This document shows, piece by piece, positions 26,119 to 38,300 of a stretch of 64,000 bases of DNA. Source of the stretch: Chamaecrista fasciculata (Eukaryota > Streptophyta > Magnoliopsida > Fabales > Fabaceae); assembly GCA_003254925.1 (NCBI GenBank), contig QANZ01046202.1, positions 62,001-126,000 of the forward strand, given 5' to 3'. The translations under genes and the position numbers were made by a program. The notes below the pieces were generated by a model that was not told the DNA's origin, did not search any database, and saw nothing but the letters and a program-made list of their open reading frames with translations. How positions within the stretch are numbered: position 1 is the first letter of the stretch; each line of letters begins with the position of its first letter.

Positions 26119-26292
26119 GAGCTTGAATCCCCTGTAATGAGTCCCCACTGTAGAACCCAGCAGTGTGAGAGAAGAGAGGATGAATTAATGAAACGTAATG
26201 TTTCATTTTTGCATTTTCATCATCTTCTCTCTCCTCTTCTTTCACACTTCAGGACCCCGCAGTGGGGAACCCACTGCAGAGGATCCATCCTT
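26119..26292. mobile_element. 174-bp Mutator-like MITE, copy 2
   Basis: Second copy inside tandem unit 2, with an exact 9-bp target duplication GACTGCGAG at 26110-26118 and 26293-26301. The length equals that of copy 1, so it was carried by the tandem duplication and did not insert independently. Confidence 0.8.
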
Positions 26293-26877
26293 GACTGCGA
26301 GTGAGCAACAGGGCAATAACACTGCCACCAACAAGGCAAAAATGGTATAACACTCAAGGAGAGACAGGAACCTATGAGGTTTCCAATGTCAGTACTCAGT
26401 ATTGTAGGGGGAATCAAATTCCAAACTAGAAGAATCCAAGGTTACTTGTTATTCTTGTCAATCATTACACTAAATGGTATTTCAGAAACCATAAAGCTTA
26501 TCAACCAATGTTTTACGGTGATCTTGCTCCACTTATAACCAGATCAGTTTGCTGCCATCAACTAACCTAAAAGCCCTCCTTCCAAGTCAGTTTCATTGTT
26601 GATTGCTAGCAATTTCCACCAGAGGGAGAGAACTTGAGATTATATGAGAGGATGAGAGATCAAATGGGAAAATACATGACCACTAAATAAACATAATAGA
26701 TCCAATGGAATAGTTCAATAATAAAAATATAATCAATTATTCGGTCATATAAAAAAAAATGGTTACACTTTATCGTTAAAAATGAATAGATTCACGGAAA
26801 TACTTCAACGGTTTAAATACAAATAATATTTAACATTTTATCGTTAGAAATATACTTTAGCAGTGTAAGTACAATGA

Positions 26878-27700
26878 ATGCTTAACACTTTATCGTTATA
26901 AATAAATAAATTCATTGCAATATTTCAACGNGTACACTGAATGCTTAACACTTTATTGTTATAAATAAATAAATTCATTGCAATATTTCAACGGTGTAAG
27001 TGCATTACATACTTAACACTTGACCGTTATAAATAAATAGATTCAGTGAAGTACTTCAACGGCACAAGTACATGAATACTTAACACTTTATCGATATAAA
27101 CAAATAGATTCATTGAAGTATTTCAACGGTATAAGTACAATGACTATTTAACACTTTAACGTTATAAATAAATAAATTCATTGCAGTACTTCAACGGTGC
27201 AAATACATTGAATACTTAACACTTTATCGATATAAATAAATACATTTATTGAAGGATTTCAACAATATAAGTATAATGAGTATTTAACACTTTATCGTTA
27301 TAAATAAATAAATTTATTGCAGTACTTCAACGGTACGAATACATTAAATATTTAACACTTTATCGTTATAAATAAATAGTTCATTGAAGTACTTCAACAA
27401 TGTAAGTACATTAAGTACTTAACACTTTACCATTAAAAATAAATAGATTCATTAAAGTACGTCAACGATTTTAATACAGTGCGAACTTAACACTTTATCG
27501 TTAAAAATAAATAAATTCACTTAAATTAAAGAACAAATAGATAGATTCATTAAAAGAACTTAACACTTTATCGTTAATAATAAATAGATTCACTTAAATT
27601 AAAAAATAAATAGATTCAGTAAAGTACTTCAGTTGTGTAAATACAACGAAAACTTAATACTTTATCGTTAAAAATAAATAGATTCACTAAACCGTGAAAG
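26878..27700. repeat. Minisatellite of about 68 bp, roughly a dozen degenerate units
   Basis: Each unit carries AACACTTTATCGTTATAAAT, then AAATAGATTCATTG and a CTTCAACGG tail. The AACACTTTA word recurs at about 26884, 26948, 27016, 27082, 27150, 27218, 27286, 27354, 27421 and 27489, a spacing of 64-68. Later units are more degenerate. One N (26931) interrupts the array. One or two units also precede it at 24896-25008 and 26760-26873. It is absent from duplication copy B. Confidence 0.9.
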
Positions 27701-28530
27701 TATTCGTTAGAGTACTACAACGAATTCAGGTTCCAACCGAATTTCAACCGAAATCCAACAGCTTTTTAACAATTGCAATTGTGCATCAGAATCAACTGAA
27801 TGTTATCTGCAATCTAAAACAAGTAAATGAATAATCAGATGTGGTGTCATCACCAAATGCTACATTGTGTTTGCCCTGAATGGGAACTTTTGAACAACAG
27901 CAACAGGGTGCTAATATTCAATATATTTCAATAACTCAATGCATAGGAAGGCACAACTTGTTTCCCTTGGAGCCAACAGGGCCTCAAGAGCCATGATCAA
28001 CTCACTAATTTCACAAGTTATAAATGGACTGATATCAGCATGTCTAACAACCTGCAGCAACTTTTCCCCTGTATGAAAGTTACATAATTTACTTCCGCTC
28101 ACACATATATATCTGTGAAGTGTGGACCTTCCAAACATACCAAAGACAGCTACAGCTACACAATTTATAAACTAAGGAAACAATATCGGGAAATTATAAA
28201 GAACATTAAGTCAAGAAATTGTTTCACATTGAAAGCGGCAGCATCCAACTATATTTGTATAACCTCTAATATATCTTATCCCCAAATATCCCAAAGCAGC
28301 AAATGCAAATGCAAAAGCTGTTCCCTTATCCTGTCTATGATATCCATTTACAGAATAAACCATGTAGCAGCAGCCTAGTTTCAGTCCAACCACTACAAAT
28401 TGAATAATCCTGATTTCCCCCACCTAAACCCATGTACAAAACCATAGAACAAATCCTAAGCATGAAAAACAACAAGATTCTACCAAGTTTTCCTTTCATT
28501 CTTTCATTCTTTCCTTCAACACGAACAGGT

Positions 28531-29583
28531 TCAGATACCTCCTCTCCAGGTAGGGCTTGGAACTGCAGGCACAGTCGGCGAAAGAGGAAGCTGGGGAAAC
28601 CATAACTGAACCGAAGACGGCGAAAGCAGCAGACTCGGCGAAAGCAAAGGGTACGGCGACTTGGGCGAATTCAAGCATCCAAAAGGCGCAGGTGAAGGCG
28701 GTAGCTGAAACTGCTGTTGCGGTGGTGGAATTGCCGGCGGCATTGTTGCCACCTGAGATTGTTGCTCCGGCGGAGGCAGAGGCTGAGGCTGAGGCTGAAG
28801 CGGAGGCGGTTGTGCAGTGAAATTGTTGAAGCGAGGCGAGAGCGGAGGCACCAAAGGATTAAATCCCGAGAATGGCCTGGGATTAGAATCAGTATTGATC
28901 ATGGAATTGTGCAGATAGCGCATGTAAGCTGAAACAGGAGACTCAGCCGGCGCGTGGACGGAGGGAAACGGCGGTAAAGGAGATAACGGCGCAATCGGTT
29001 TTCCCAAACCGGAGAAATTAGCGACGGGAGCGGCGTTAATAGGGTTGGAGGGAATCGGTGGAACAGCGGTGAGGTTAGGAAGTTGAGGAGGAGGTAATAA
29101 GGTGCTGTTTAGCAAGCGAGGAGAACGATGGCTAATATGCGCCAGGGGAGGAGGGCGAATACGCTGAAGACGAGAGCTAGGTTGTTTAGGTTGCTGAATA
29201 GGAGGAGGCGGAGTAGAGATTCGTTCATGAGCAGGAGAACCAGTTAGCCTCTGAACTACTTCTCTGAAATCGTTCTTGTTGACGTTGTAAACAGGAGGCT
29301 GATGCTGCTGATTTTGCGCCGGTAGCAGCAGCGGTTTTGGTTGATTGTGATCGAGGTTTGGGGGTTGCTGGTCATTGGAGGAAGAAGAATCAAAGGTGGG
29401 TTTTCTAAGGGTAGGCTTGGAGATTCTGTGAGAAAGCTTATTGAGTTGCCTGAGATTATTGGTATTGGAGGTGGAGCCATTGCTAATGCTACTACTACTC
29501 CAGACTGGGGCTGAACAAGTAGCAGTAGTAGAAATAATACTACTAGAGTCAGCAGCAGAACCAGATTGGCAGCTTTTATCCAT
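28531..29583 (-). CDS. VQ9: VQ-motif protein, VQ9-like, copy A
   Basis: A single exon of 350 residues. The VQ motif FREVVQRLTG lies at residues 106-115, after NKNDF. Around it are LRQLNKLSHRISKP near the start, SSRLQRIRPPPL after the motif, a central APLSPLPPFPSVHAPAESP, and a C-terminal SPKSPYPLLSPSLLLSPSS. The protein is proline- and serine-rich and probably disordered. The N terminus MDKSC resembles Arabidopsis VQ9 (At1g78310), and the gene follows a 14-3-3 omega-type gene as VQ9 does. VQ proteins bind WRKY factors in the nucleus; VQ9 restrains WRKY8 in salt response, and the paralogue IKU1/VQ14 controls seed size. An in-frame non-ATG extension upstream is ignored. This copy keeps the full set of motifs, so it is the likely functional gene. 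Confidence 0.9.
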   Translation of the reverse strand: MDKSCQSGSAADSSSIISTTATCSAPVWSSSSISNGSTSNTNNLRQLNKLSHRISKPTLRKPTFDSSSSNDQQPPNLDHNQPKPLLLPAQNQQHQPPVYNVNKNDFREVVQRLTGSPAHERISTPPPPIQQPKQPSSRLQRIRPPPLAHISHRSPRLLNSTLLPPPQLPNLTAVPPIPSNPINAAPVANFSGLGKPIAPLSPLPPFPSVHAPAESPVSAYMRYLHNSMINTDSNPRPFSGFNPLVPPLSPRFNNFTAQPPPLQPQPQPLPPPEQQSQVATMPPAIPPPQQQFQLPPSPAPFGCLNSPKSPYPLLSPSLLLSPSSVQLWFPQLPLSPTVPAVPSPTWRGGI

Positions 29584-31280
29584 TACGATTACACAAAACA
29601 AATCTCTATTTTTTTCTTTCTCTCTCTAGATCTAAAATCTAAAATCTCTAATCTCTCCCCCCTCTGGTGGGTGTCTGTGGTGGGCTTCCTCTCATCGCAG
29701 ACGGCGAGTAGGGACAGACAACACTAGATAGAAAATTATTTTCTAGGTCTTCAACATATATATATTTTCTCCAGTGCGGAATTGGAAATGATGAAATAAA
29801 GCGTACAAATAATAATAAAATATTACTATTATTATTTTAAAAGAAAGAAGGAATATGTCTGTCTCTCTATCATATGTTACGCTTTTTCTCTCTATCTCTC
29901 TCCCCTGGTTTCACTGCTTTTAATATTTTTTTGCAAAAAAGAAAAAAATTAGGATTAAAAGAAGAGAAGAGACAGGAACCGCAAAAGAAGGGAACCCACG
30001 ACACATCTCTATGCATATCTCTCTAATGCTCAATTGATCAACTCTTCCTCTGAACTCAATGATATATACAATCTAATTAGCTTTGTTAGAATTTTAATTA
30101 TTAATTAGGCATTCGTCACATGTGTGAAAGGGTCGGTGGGGTGTCCATCAAAGGTTTCTTTAACATTTTAAAAATAGTGGGAGAAGTAAAAAAAAAATAA
30201 AGTTTGATTTGAAGTGGACGATTCACGAGTCGAGTTTGAAACTCGGCCATGACTATGACTGGTCAAACCTGCAGCGTGAGAAGATGCCTTGGCTGTGACG
30301 GATTTGGCCACAGAATCTTAAGCCACGTCCTTCCAAGGCTATGATTGGGATTTGGGAGGGACTCAAAAAATGTAACATAAATATGGCGGCACTCACAAAG
30401 GATCATATTGTTGGTTTTTTTTTTTTTAGTTTTTTTTGGTACTAAGTGACCTATCATTCTATGAAATATGAACATTACATTTTGAAATTGTGTCATCATA
30501 TGATATATGTGTCTCACTTTCTGTATTTTTTTTTTTTTGACTAGGGTTTTCTTATGTAACGATTTAGACAAAAACTAATTTTATTTGGCCATCAAAAACA
30601 AAATGATTAAAGCCCTCCTAACAATGTCGACTCTAGGGATCGAACCTGAGTTATCTTCCAACAATGTCTATATTTTGATACACGAACGACACTCATATAA
30701 CATACTAGGGGCTTTGCGTGCCCTAACAGGCACGTAAATATTAGGGATCAAAATGAAATTGATAGTAAACATTATGGACTCAAGTGAGATTTTGACCTAA
30801 AAAAAATAAACTATTTCCCACATTATAGGGAAAGATAGGGAGAGAGAGAGGCATAACCCACGTTCTCAACTCACTTTCTAATTTTTTATTTAATTTATAA
30901 TTATAATATGAACAATTATATATTTTTTATTGGTTAATTAAAGTTTAACCTAAAGTTAAAAATGAATGACGACCAGAAAAGAGTGGGGCCATATAATATA
31001 AGACATTTATAAATTTCATAATATAAAATTAATTTTTTATAATTTTAACATGACAAATAATAGAAAATAATAACACTATAATATATATTATGAATAAATA
31101 TTATAATTTTTAAAATTTTTATCAAAATTTATATATTTTCAATTATTTATACATATAAATATATGTTGTATCGTAAAAATTTTAAAAATTTAACATATTG
31201 ATATATTAATATCCATATTTCATAGCCCATTAAAATTTAACAACCAAGGGATTTATACTGTTTTTAATGGAAGATTTATA

Positions 31281-31572
31281 CTCCCTCCGGTTCTGAATAT
31301 CTGGTGTTTTTGAAAATTATTTTTGTTCCAAAATATCTGATGTTTTATAAATTCAAAGAGAGCATTAATTATTTTTTTACCATTCTACCCCTATTAAATA
31401 TAGTAGAGTCATAAATGTATAAACATTTTCCAAGTAATTTAATAGGGATAGTTTAGTCATTTTACTTCATTTTTCTATTCGTTCTATGTTGGCTAATCAT
31501 TTACTTAATCTGTGTGTAGAAACTTTAAACACCATATATATATATATATATATATATAGAACCCGGAGGGAG
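31281..31572. mobile_element. Stowaway-type MITE, copy 2
   Basis: The same family and orientation as the copy at 22224, with ends CTCCCTCCGGTTCTG and GAACCCGGAGGGAG and flanking TA. It is longer because an (AT)n run has expanded near its right end (about 31530-31558). Confidence 0.92.
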
Positions 31573-34019
31573 TACTTAAATTATACTTTGCTTAATTGGA
31601 TTTGGGACCATATCCTCCATTTTCCAACGCGAGCATATTTGTGGGGGGAAGTAATTAAAGTATAAGCATTAATCATGTAGTTAATAGCAGTAGCTATTTT
31701 TCCAAAACCTGCATCCGGTTTTTCCTATTGCGGTCAAAACTCAAAAGGCAATTACTTTGGAACTGATTCTAGTAATTTATTACATCGAGCGTTCTTCCAA
31801 ACTTAGGATAACCTTTTGACCCCACCCTCACGTTAATTACATTCTTTTCTGTTTTGTGTTAACTACTAAGCAGTAGCGGAAAATAAATAAATAATTAATT
31901 ATATCAAGTTACAAAAATTTAGAAAGTTGTTACATGGGGAGTATATAATAATAATACAGGAGTATATCTCTCCAACTAAACTCACCAACCCCCCACCATG
32001 CTCTAGAATTTTCTTTAATTTAGTTATGTTGTTACTTTTTTCTGTTAGACGTTAGTACACCTTAACCCAAGTTAAAATAAATTGCCATTGGAAATGCTAG
32101 AATTGTATATTATTTCATTTTCCAAACTTTTATAAATAATATGGTAAATATAATAAATAAATTTACTTTTCACCTACTTAATAATAAACGGATACTTTAT
32201 TTCGTTTACTTTAAAGCTATATTAAAAATTATTTTATACATACTATTTAATGTACTTTTTATATGGTCATTGTTATTTTTGTAAATAATCTATCTATATG
32301 TGAAAACAATCTTAACATAGAAAGTGAAAATCAAAGATTTCCCAAATTCAATTTCATTTGAAAATCTAAGCCCATTGATAATTCCATATCTATAACAAGT
32401 TTCGATTAAAAAAACAAAGGGTCGTTCGAGGATAAAAGCGTTCAATGATGCAATGAATTTTGAGTGAAAGTTTAATTTGACATAAGTGATGATATTAGAG
32501 ACATTAAATTTAGATAATAAATATATACATTCACAAGATCAAAACTAATTAAGTTTTTTCTCCTTTTAATATGAGAGAAAACAAAAGTTAATGTCATAAA
32601 ATGAAAATGACAGAAAAATTCCTTTAATAGTTTAATATTTCCTTCCTTCAAGATTTCAGAGAAGGAAATTACCATATTTATATTATTTTTGGTCCCAAAT
32701 TAATGAATTATTTATGTACTTGGTTATTTTTAATCTACCAAACATGCTATAATATGAAGACAGACAGTGACTACCATTTAAAAAACATATCTATATGAGG
32801 ATGCGTATTGGAGACAGCTTTTAGAGATTCAGTGACACTGTTTCAGTCAACAGAACTCGTGAAGGCCAATCCACAGAGGAGAGGAATATAATCCCATTAT
32901 CCGTCGATGCAAATGCTAACGCAGTCCATCAAGATTTGCACGCAAAAAAGACAGAAATAATGGGGCCATGGGGTTGGGGCACTTGCAATAGGAAAAAAAA
33001 ATTGGTAACAATTTCAATATTTTTGTTATAAAATTATTTTAATCAAAGATTTTATTTATGCTTTTAATTTTCTTATTGACAAAGCAATTTTTTTTATCAA
33101 TCTTTAACATTTATATTAATTTTTAATTTTATCTCTTTTTTTATTAGTTTGTTCTATTATAAGTTTATCTTTTATTAATTAACAAGAAAACTTTAAGTGG
33201 TTTTAAATTTAAATACGGATTTAAATTTATTTTTTTTAGTAACTCTTTTACATAATTTTAAGTCTATTGTTAATTAATTAGGTAAAAGTAATTAAAATAT
33301 AATTTTTTTTAAAAAATAAAATTGACGATAAATAAATCTTGAGAATATAATTAAAATTTAATGTACTTTTTTTTTAAAAAAAAGTTTATATAGATTTGTT
33401 TTTTATTTTATGAGTTTGGTTGCGTTGCGTGGAGGAAGATGGAATCATTTTTTTATTTTATGAGTGATCATATATAACATACCTTTTACATTTTTTTCGA
33501 TATCTTAATTGATCAAATACTTTTTTTTTATCATCATATGTCATTATATTATCAATAAATTTTATAACAAACATATACAAAATTTAATAAAATTTTAACT
33601 CCTTTTTCAAATTCCAACAAGGCCTTTTCTTTTCTTGTTCCTCTCCAAAATCCAAAATTCTCAATCCTAATTCAGTCTGTCACTTTCGAATATTAACTAA
33701 ATTTTATAATAACTAAACAATATTTGGGTGCAGATATATATATGTTGCAAAACTAAAATGAGATGAATGATTACACTAGGCAGACAGTGATTAGGTACAA
33801 GTTATAGCGAACTATTATTTTGGTCAAATTTTGGAGTAGAGATAGCAAAATAATATTCAACCCAATCCAATTATTAATTTAATTAATGATGACCCAACCA
33901 TTTAAATGATGGATCAAGATGACTTGGGTTGGACTAAACTCATAGTTAACCCAAATCAACTCAAATTTGTGTCAAAACTACGTAGTTTTATGTAGGGATG
34001 AATATGAACTTTACAAATG

Positions 34020-34440
34020 TTTGTAAAAATTACAAAATGCCCCTAAATAATTTCAAAATTTACAAAAACGTCCCTAAACCATAATATTAGAGAACTAAAA
34101 TGAAAATTATAAAAAAAATATAAGTTTGAAAAATATTGGGAAAATGGTGAAATTACAAATTAATCCTAAATCTGAAGAATGAATACAGTTTAGTCATAAA
34201 AAATTGTGCCCTCAGTGGAAGAAAGAAGAACTTCACAAGTTTTTGCAAAAACAAAATACCCCAAATATATTTTCGAAATTTACAAAAATATTCCTGAATC
34301 ATGATATTTGAGGACTAAAATAAAAATAACAAAAACTTTTGGGGTCAAAATGTAATTTTTACAAAATATGAAAAAAATTGAAAATTACAGATCAGTCCAA
34401 AATCTGAAAAAGGAATACACGTTAGTCCTAAATCTGAATA
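34020..34440. repeat. Two-copy direct repeat of about 200 bp
   Basis: A module containing AAAATGCCCCTAAATAATTT, then AATTTACAAAAA and TTAGTCCTAAATCTGAA-type words appears twice, diverged, starting near 34020 and 34240. It is probably the inside of an old element. Confidence 0.6.
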
Positions 34441-34524
34441 ATTGAATAATTATTCTCATTAATTAGTTTACAAATGAAATCATTAATCTTCAATTTTATG
34501 AAATAGTTTAATTATTAAATAATA

Positions 34525-35137
34525 AGCAAAAGACCCTTTCGTGCACCTAACGTTTGGGGTCAGTTTCAGTTATGTCTCTAATATTTGTTTTGTGTCAGTT
34601 ATACCCCCAATGTAAAACGTTGGTGCCAATTATACCCTATCTTAATTTTTTTTTTGCCAAAGTCCTATTTTGGTCCCTCAAAGTTCCGTTTTGGACCCAA
34701 GTCTCTAGCGAACTTTCCGGCGAGATACACGAAGGTCCCGACAACTACGAAAACTCATAATCTAAAGTTTTTTTACCTCCTGAGTTCAATGACGACCTCC
34801 ATTTTGCGAAAAAAAATGACTGGCAAGCCGCCGAAAAATTACACAATCGCCGAAAATCATTTTCGGTAATTTGTTCGCAAAATGAAGGTCACCATTGAAC
34901 TCAGGAGGTCAAAAAACCTTGGATTAGGATTTTTCGTAGTCGTGAAAACCGTCGTGTATCTCGCCGAAAAGTTCGCCGAAGACTTGATGGACCAAAATAG
35001 GACTTTGGCCCAAAAAAAATTGAGGTTAGGGTATAATTGACACAAACGTTTACATTGGGGGCATAATTGAGACAAAACAAACGTTAGGACATAACTGAAA
35101 CTGAGCACAAACGTACGGGCACGAAAGGGTCTTTTGC
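34525..35137. mobile_element. Foldback Mutator-like element
   Basis: Long inverted arms start GCAAAAGACCCTTTCGTGC on the left and the complement of GCACGAAAGGGTCTTTTGC on the right. Further inverted matches run inward (CGGCGAGATACACGA, GAACTCAGGAGGT). A 10-bp direct repeat TTAAATAATA flanks it at 34515-34524 and 35138-35147. No transposase is visible. Confidence 0.8.
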
Positions 35138-35308
35138 TTAAATAATATAAATATTTTAATATGGATTCATGAGTCGTGTTGAGTCAACCCTTAATTTTAT
35201 GGATCATGAATCATGACCACTCATGAACTATTTAACAAATATAAATGGGTCATTGACCCATTTAGCCATTTACTACTCTTGAGCATTGGCCCAAATAAAA
35301 AACCTCTT

Positions 35309-38300
35309 GAGCATATATCCTCCTGCGTTTTTTTGTACTAGTTCGAAATCTTGGAAAATTTTGTTCCTAAACATATCGTGTCATCTTTTTGCTTTTTATT
35401 TTTGAAAACACACCGTCCTAAAAAAAACAGCAAAGAGCAAACAGTCAAAATCATTCGAAATGCAAGCAAATGGTTCCTATGATCTAAAATGCAAGTGAAT
35501 AAAAAATAAATTAAATAAACAAGATCCAAGGTGCAAAACCACCTAGCACACTGACCAGACTTCCATTGAGGTCAACAAAATCCATGTTATGTTGTAAACA
35601 CCGTATAGTTTTAACTTAAGTTTGAATTAACATATTATACTTAGAATTTTCATGAGAAAATCTTTCCAAACACATAATTCAACTTAAGTTGGATAGAAAC
35701 AAACACACACAAGATATATGAAGTCTAAAATCTAGAAAGATTTGCAATTTTTCAGAGGAGAAAGTGACTTAGTAGCATGAACTAATCAACCTCTTGAGCA
35801 GAAAACCCGGTTACGTTATGATTCTTATCTCCTAAAGAGGAAAAGGAAAAGAAAGAAGGAAATCTGCTGAAGGGAAAGACGGAGATCTGCTGCTGCACAA
35901 ATGAATGATAGATGTGTTCTATTTTCAAACTTCTCCATTTATCCCTCCATCTCCCTCTCTCTTTGTTTGACACTTCAAGTACTTTAAAGAGACCCGGTTT
36001 TCGGCGAATCTCTTTTACTATAAAGAAAGGAAATGGTATAGATATACTGAAATAGTTTTAGATGAGACAATTCATATACTTGAACAGATCCAAAAAGAAA
36101 ATGGTTTCTTCCGCTTTTACAGTGACTAGAAGAGACTGCAACCACCACGCAGCGTTAGACTGTGAGTGAGCAACACAGCAATAACACTGTCACCAACAAG
36201 GCTGAAACGGTATAACACTCAATGAGAGACAGGAACCTATGAGGTTTTCACTTTCCAATGTCAGTACTCAATATTGTAGGGAGAACCAAATTCCAAATTA
36301 GAAGAATCCAAGGTTAGTTTTTTTATTCTTGTCAATTATTACACTAAATGATATTTTAGAAACCAGAAAGCTTATCAACCAATGTTTTACGGTGATCTTG
36401 CTCTACTTATAACCAGAACAGTTTGCTGTCATCAACTAACCTAAAAACCCTCCCATAGTTTCCAAGGCAGTTTCATTGTTAATTGCTAGCAATTTCCACC
36501 ACAAAGCGAGAGAACTTAAGGTTATAAGAGAGCGTGAGAGATCAAATGGGAAAATACATGACCCCCAACCGGATCCAGGTTCCAACCGGATTTCAACCGA
36601 AAGCCAACGACGCATCAGAATCAACTGAATGTTAACTGCAATCTAAAACAAGTAAATGAATAATCAGATGTGGTGCCATCACTAAGTGCTACATTGTATT
36701 TGCCCTGAATGAAAACTCTTGAACAACAGCAACTAACAGGGTGCTAATATTCAAGATATTCCAGTAACTCAGTGCATAGGAAGCCACTACTTGTTTCCCT
36801 TGGAGCCTACAGGGCCTCAAGAGCCATGATCAACTCGCTAATTTCACAAGTTGTAAATGGACCTCAAATCAGCATGTCTAACAAGCTGCAGCTACTTTTT
36901 TCCTGTATGAAAGTTACATACTTTACTTCCGCTCACACATTTATATCTGAGGACCTTCCAAACATACTACACAATTTATAAACAAATGAAACAATATCGG
37001 AAATTGTAAAGAACATTAAGTCAAGAAATAGTTCACATTAAAAGCAGCAGCATCCAATTATATTAGTATAACCTCTAATATATCTTATCCCCAAATATCC
37101 CAAAGCAGCAAAAGCAAATGCAAAAACTGTTCCCTTATCATGTCTTTGATATCCATTTACAGAATAAAACATGTAGCAGCAGACTAGTTTCAGTCCAACC
37201 ACTACAAATTGAATAATCCTGATTTCCCCCACCTAAAGCCATGTACAAAACCACAAAACAAATCCTAAACATGAAAAACAACAAGATTCTACCAAGTTTT
37301 TCTTTCTTTATTTCCTTCAACACGAACAGGTTCAGATGCCTCTCCACGAAGGCTCGGAACAGGCACAGTCGGCGAAAGAGGAAGCTGGGGAAACCATAAT
37401 TGACCCGAAGTGGGCGAAAACAGCAGACTCGGCGAAAACAAAGGGTACGGCGACCTTGGCGAATTCAAGAATCCAAAAGGCGCAGGTGAAGGCGGTAGCT
37501 GAAACTGCGGTTGCGATTGTGGCATTGGCGGCGGCATCGTTGCGACCTGAGATTGTGGCTCCGGTGGAGGCGGTTGTGGAGTGAAATTGTTGAAACGAGG
37601 CGAGAGCAGAGGGGCCAAAGGAGAAAATCCCAAGAATGGCTTGGGACTAGAATCGGTATTGGTCATGGAACTGTACAGATAGCGCATGTAAGCTGAAACA
37701 GGAGACTCAGCCGGTCTTCCAAAGCCGGAGAAATCAGAGACGGGAGCGGCGTTGATAGGATTGGAGGGAATCGGTGGAATAGCGGTGACTTGAGGAAGTT
37801 GAGGAGGACGATTGCTAATCTGGTCGAGAGGAGGAGGGCGTATACGCTGAAGACGAGAGCTAGAGGGTTTAGGTTGCTGAATAGGAGGCGGAGGTGGAGT
37901 AGAGAATCGTTCATGTGCAGGCGAACCCGTGAGCCTCTGAACTACATCTCTGAAATCGTTTTTGTTGATGTTGTAAACAAGAGGCTGATGCTGCTGCTGA
38001 TTTCGTGCCGGTAGCGTCGGCGGTCTTGGTTGATTGTGATCGAAGTTGGGGTTTGAGGGTTGCTGGTCATTCTGGGAAGAATCAAAGGTGGGTTTTCTAA
38101 TGATGGGCTTGGAAATATTGTGAGAAAGCTTATGGAGTTGCCTGAGATTATTCGAATTGGAGGTGGAGCCGTTGGTATCCATTACAATTATACAAAAACA
38201 GATCTCTATATTTTTCTCTCTCTAGATCTAAAATCTCAAATCTCTCCTCTTCTGTGCTTGGCTTCCGCTCATCGTAGACGGCGAGCAGGGGCAGAGAACA

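Larger units (their letters stand above)
23185..26873. repeat. 1.8-kb tandem duplication with an N at the junction
   Basis: Unit 1 (23185-25008) and unit 2 (25010-26873) are nearly identical over almost all of their length. They include the right half of the Mutator-like element, the VQ9 downstream sequence and a 174-bp MITE. A single N at 25009 marks the junction and another N at 25689 marks the main difference. This is either a true tandem duplication or a haplotype/assembly artefact. Confidence 0.85.
21924..29765. repeat. Segmental duplication, copy A (VQ9-like gene plus 3' flank)
   Basis: Homologous to copy B (about 35309-38345) in the same orientation. It opens with TCCTCCTGCGTTTTT and runs past the VQ9-like gene to its 5' leader. 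It is 7.8 kb against 3.0 kb in B. The excess is made of a Stowaway MITE, a Mutator-like element, a small MITE, an internal tandem duplication and a minisatellite. Confidence 0.9.
29766..35308. other. AT-rich spacer between the two VQ9 copies
   Basis: Very AT-rich, with a Stowaway MITE, an internally repetitive stretch, a Mutator-like foldback and a larger unresolved repeat around it. I see no host exon. A perfect B-box-like GGTTCGATCCC on the minus strand near 30636-30646 has no convincing A-box. Confidence 0.5.

Noticed and set aside
26878-27700. CRISPR-like array reading of the 68-bp repeats
   Set aside because: Units are contiguous, degenerate and without unique spacers, in a plant nuclear context.
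28557-28820. Alanine/glutamate-rich open frame antisense to VQ9 copy A (and 37336-37584 in copy B)
   Set aside because: It is the reverse-strand shadow of a proline/glutamine-rich coding region.
30570-30730. GGTTCGATCCC B-box on the minus strand, possible tRNA gene or SINE
   Set aside because: There is no cloverleaf and no convincing A-box at the right distance. At best it is a SINE remnant.
31573-33800. Possible retroelement in the AT-rich spacer
   Set aside because: No long terminal repeats, polypurine tract or polymerase motifs could be seen.
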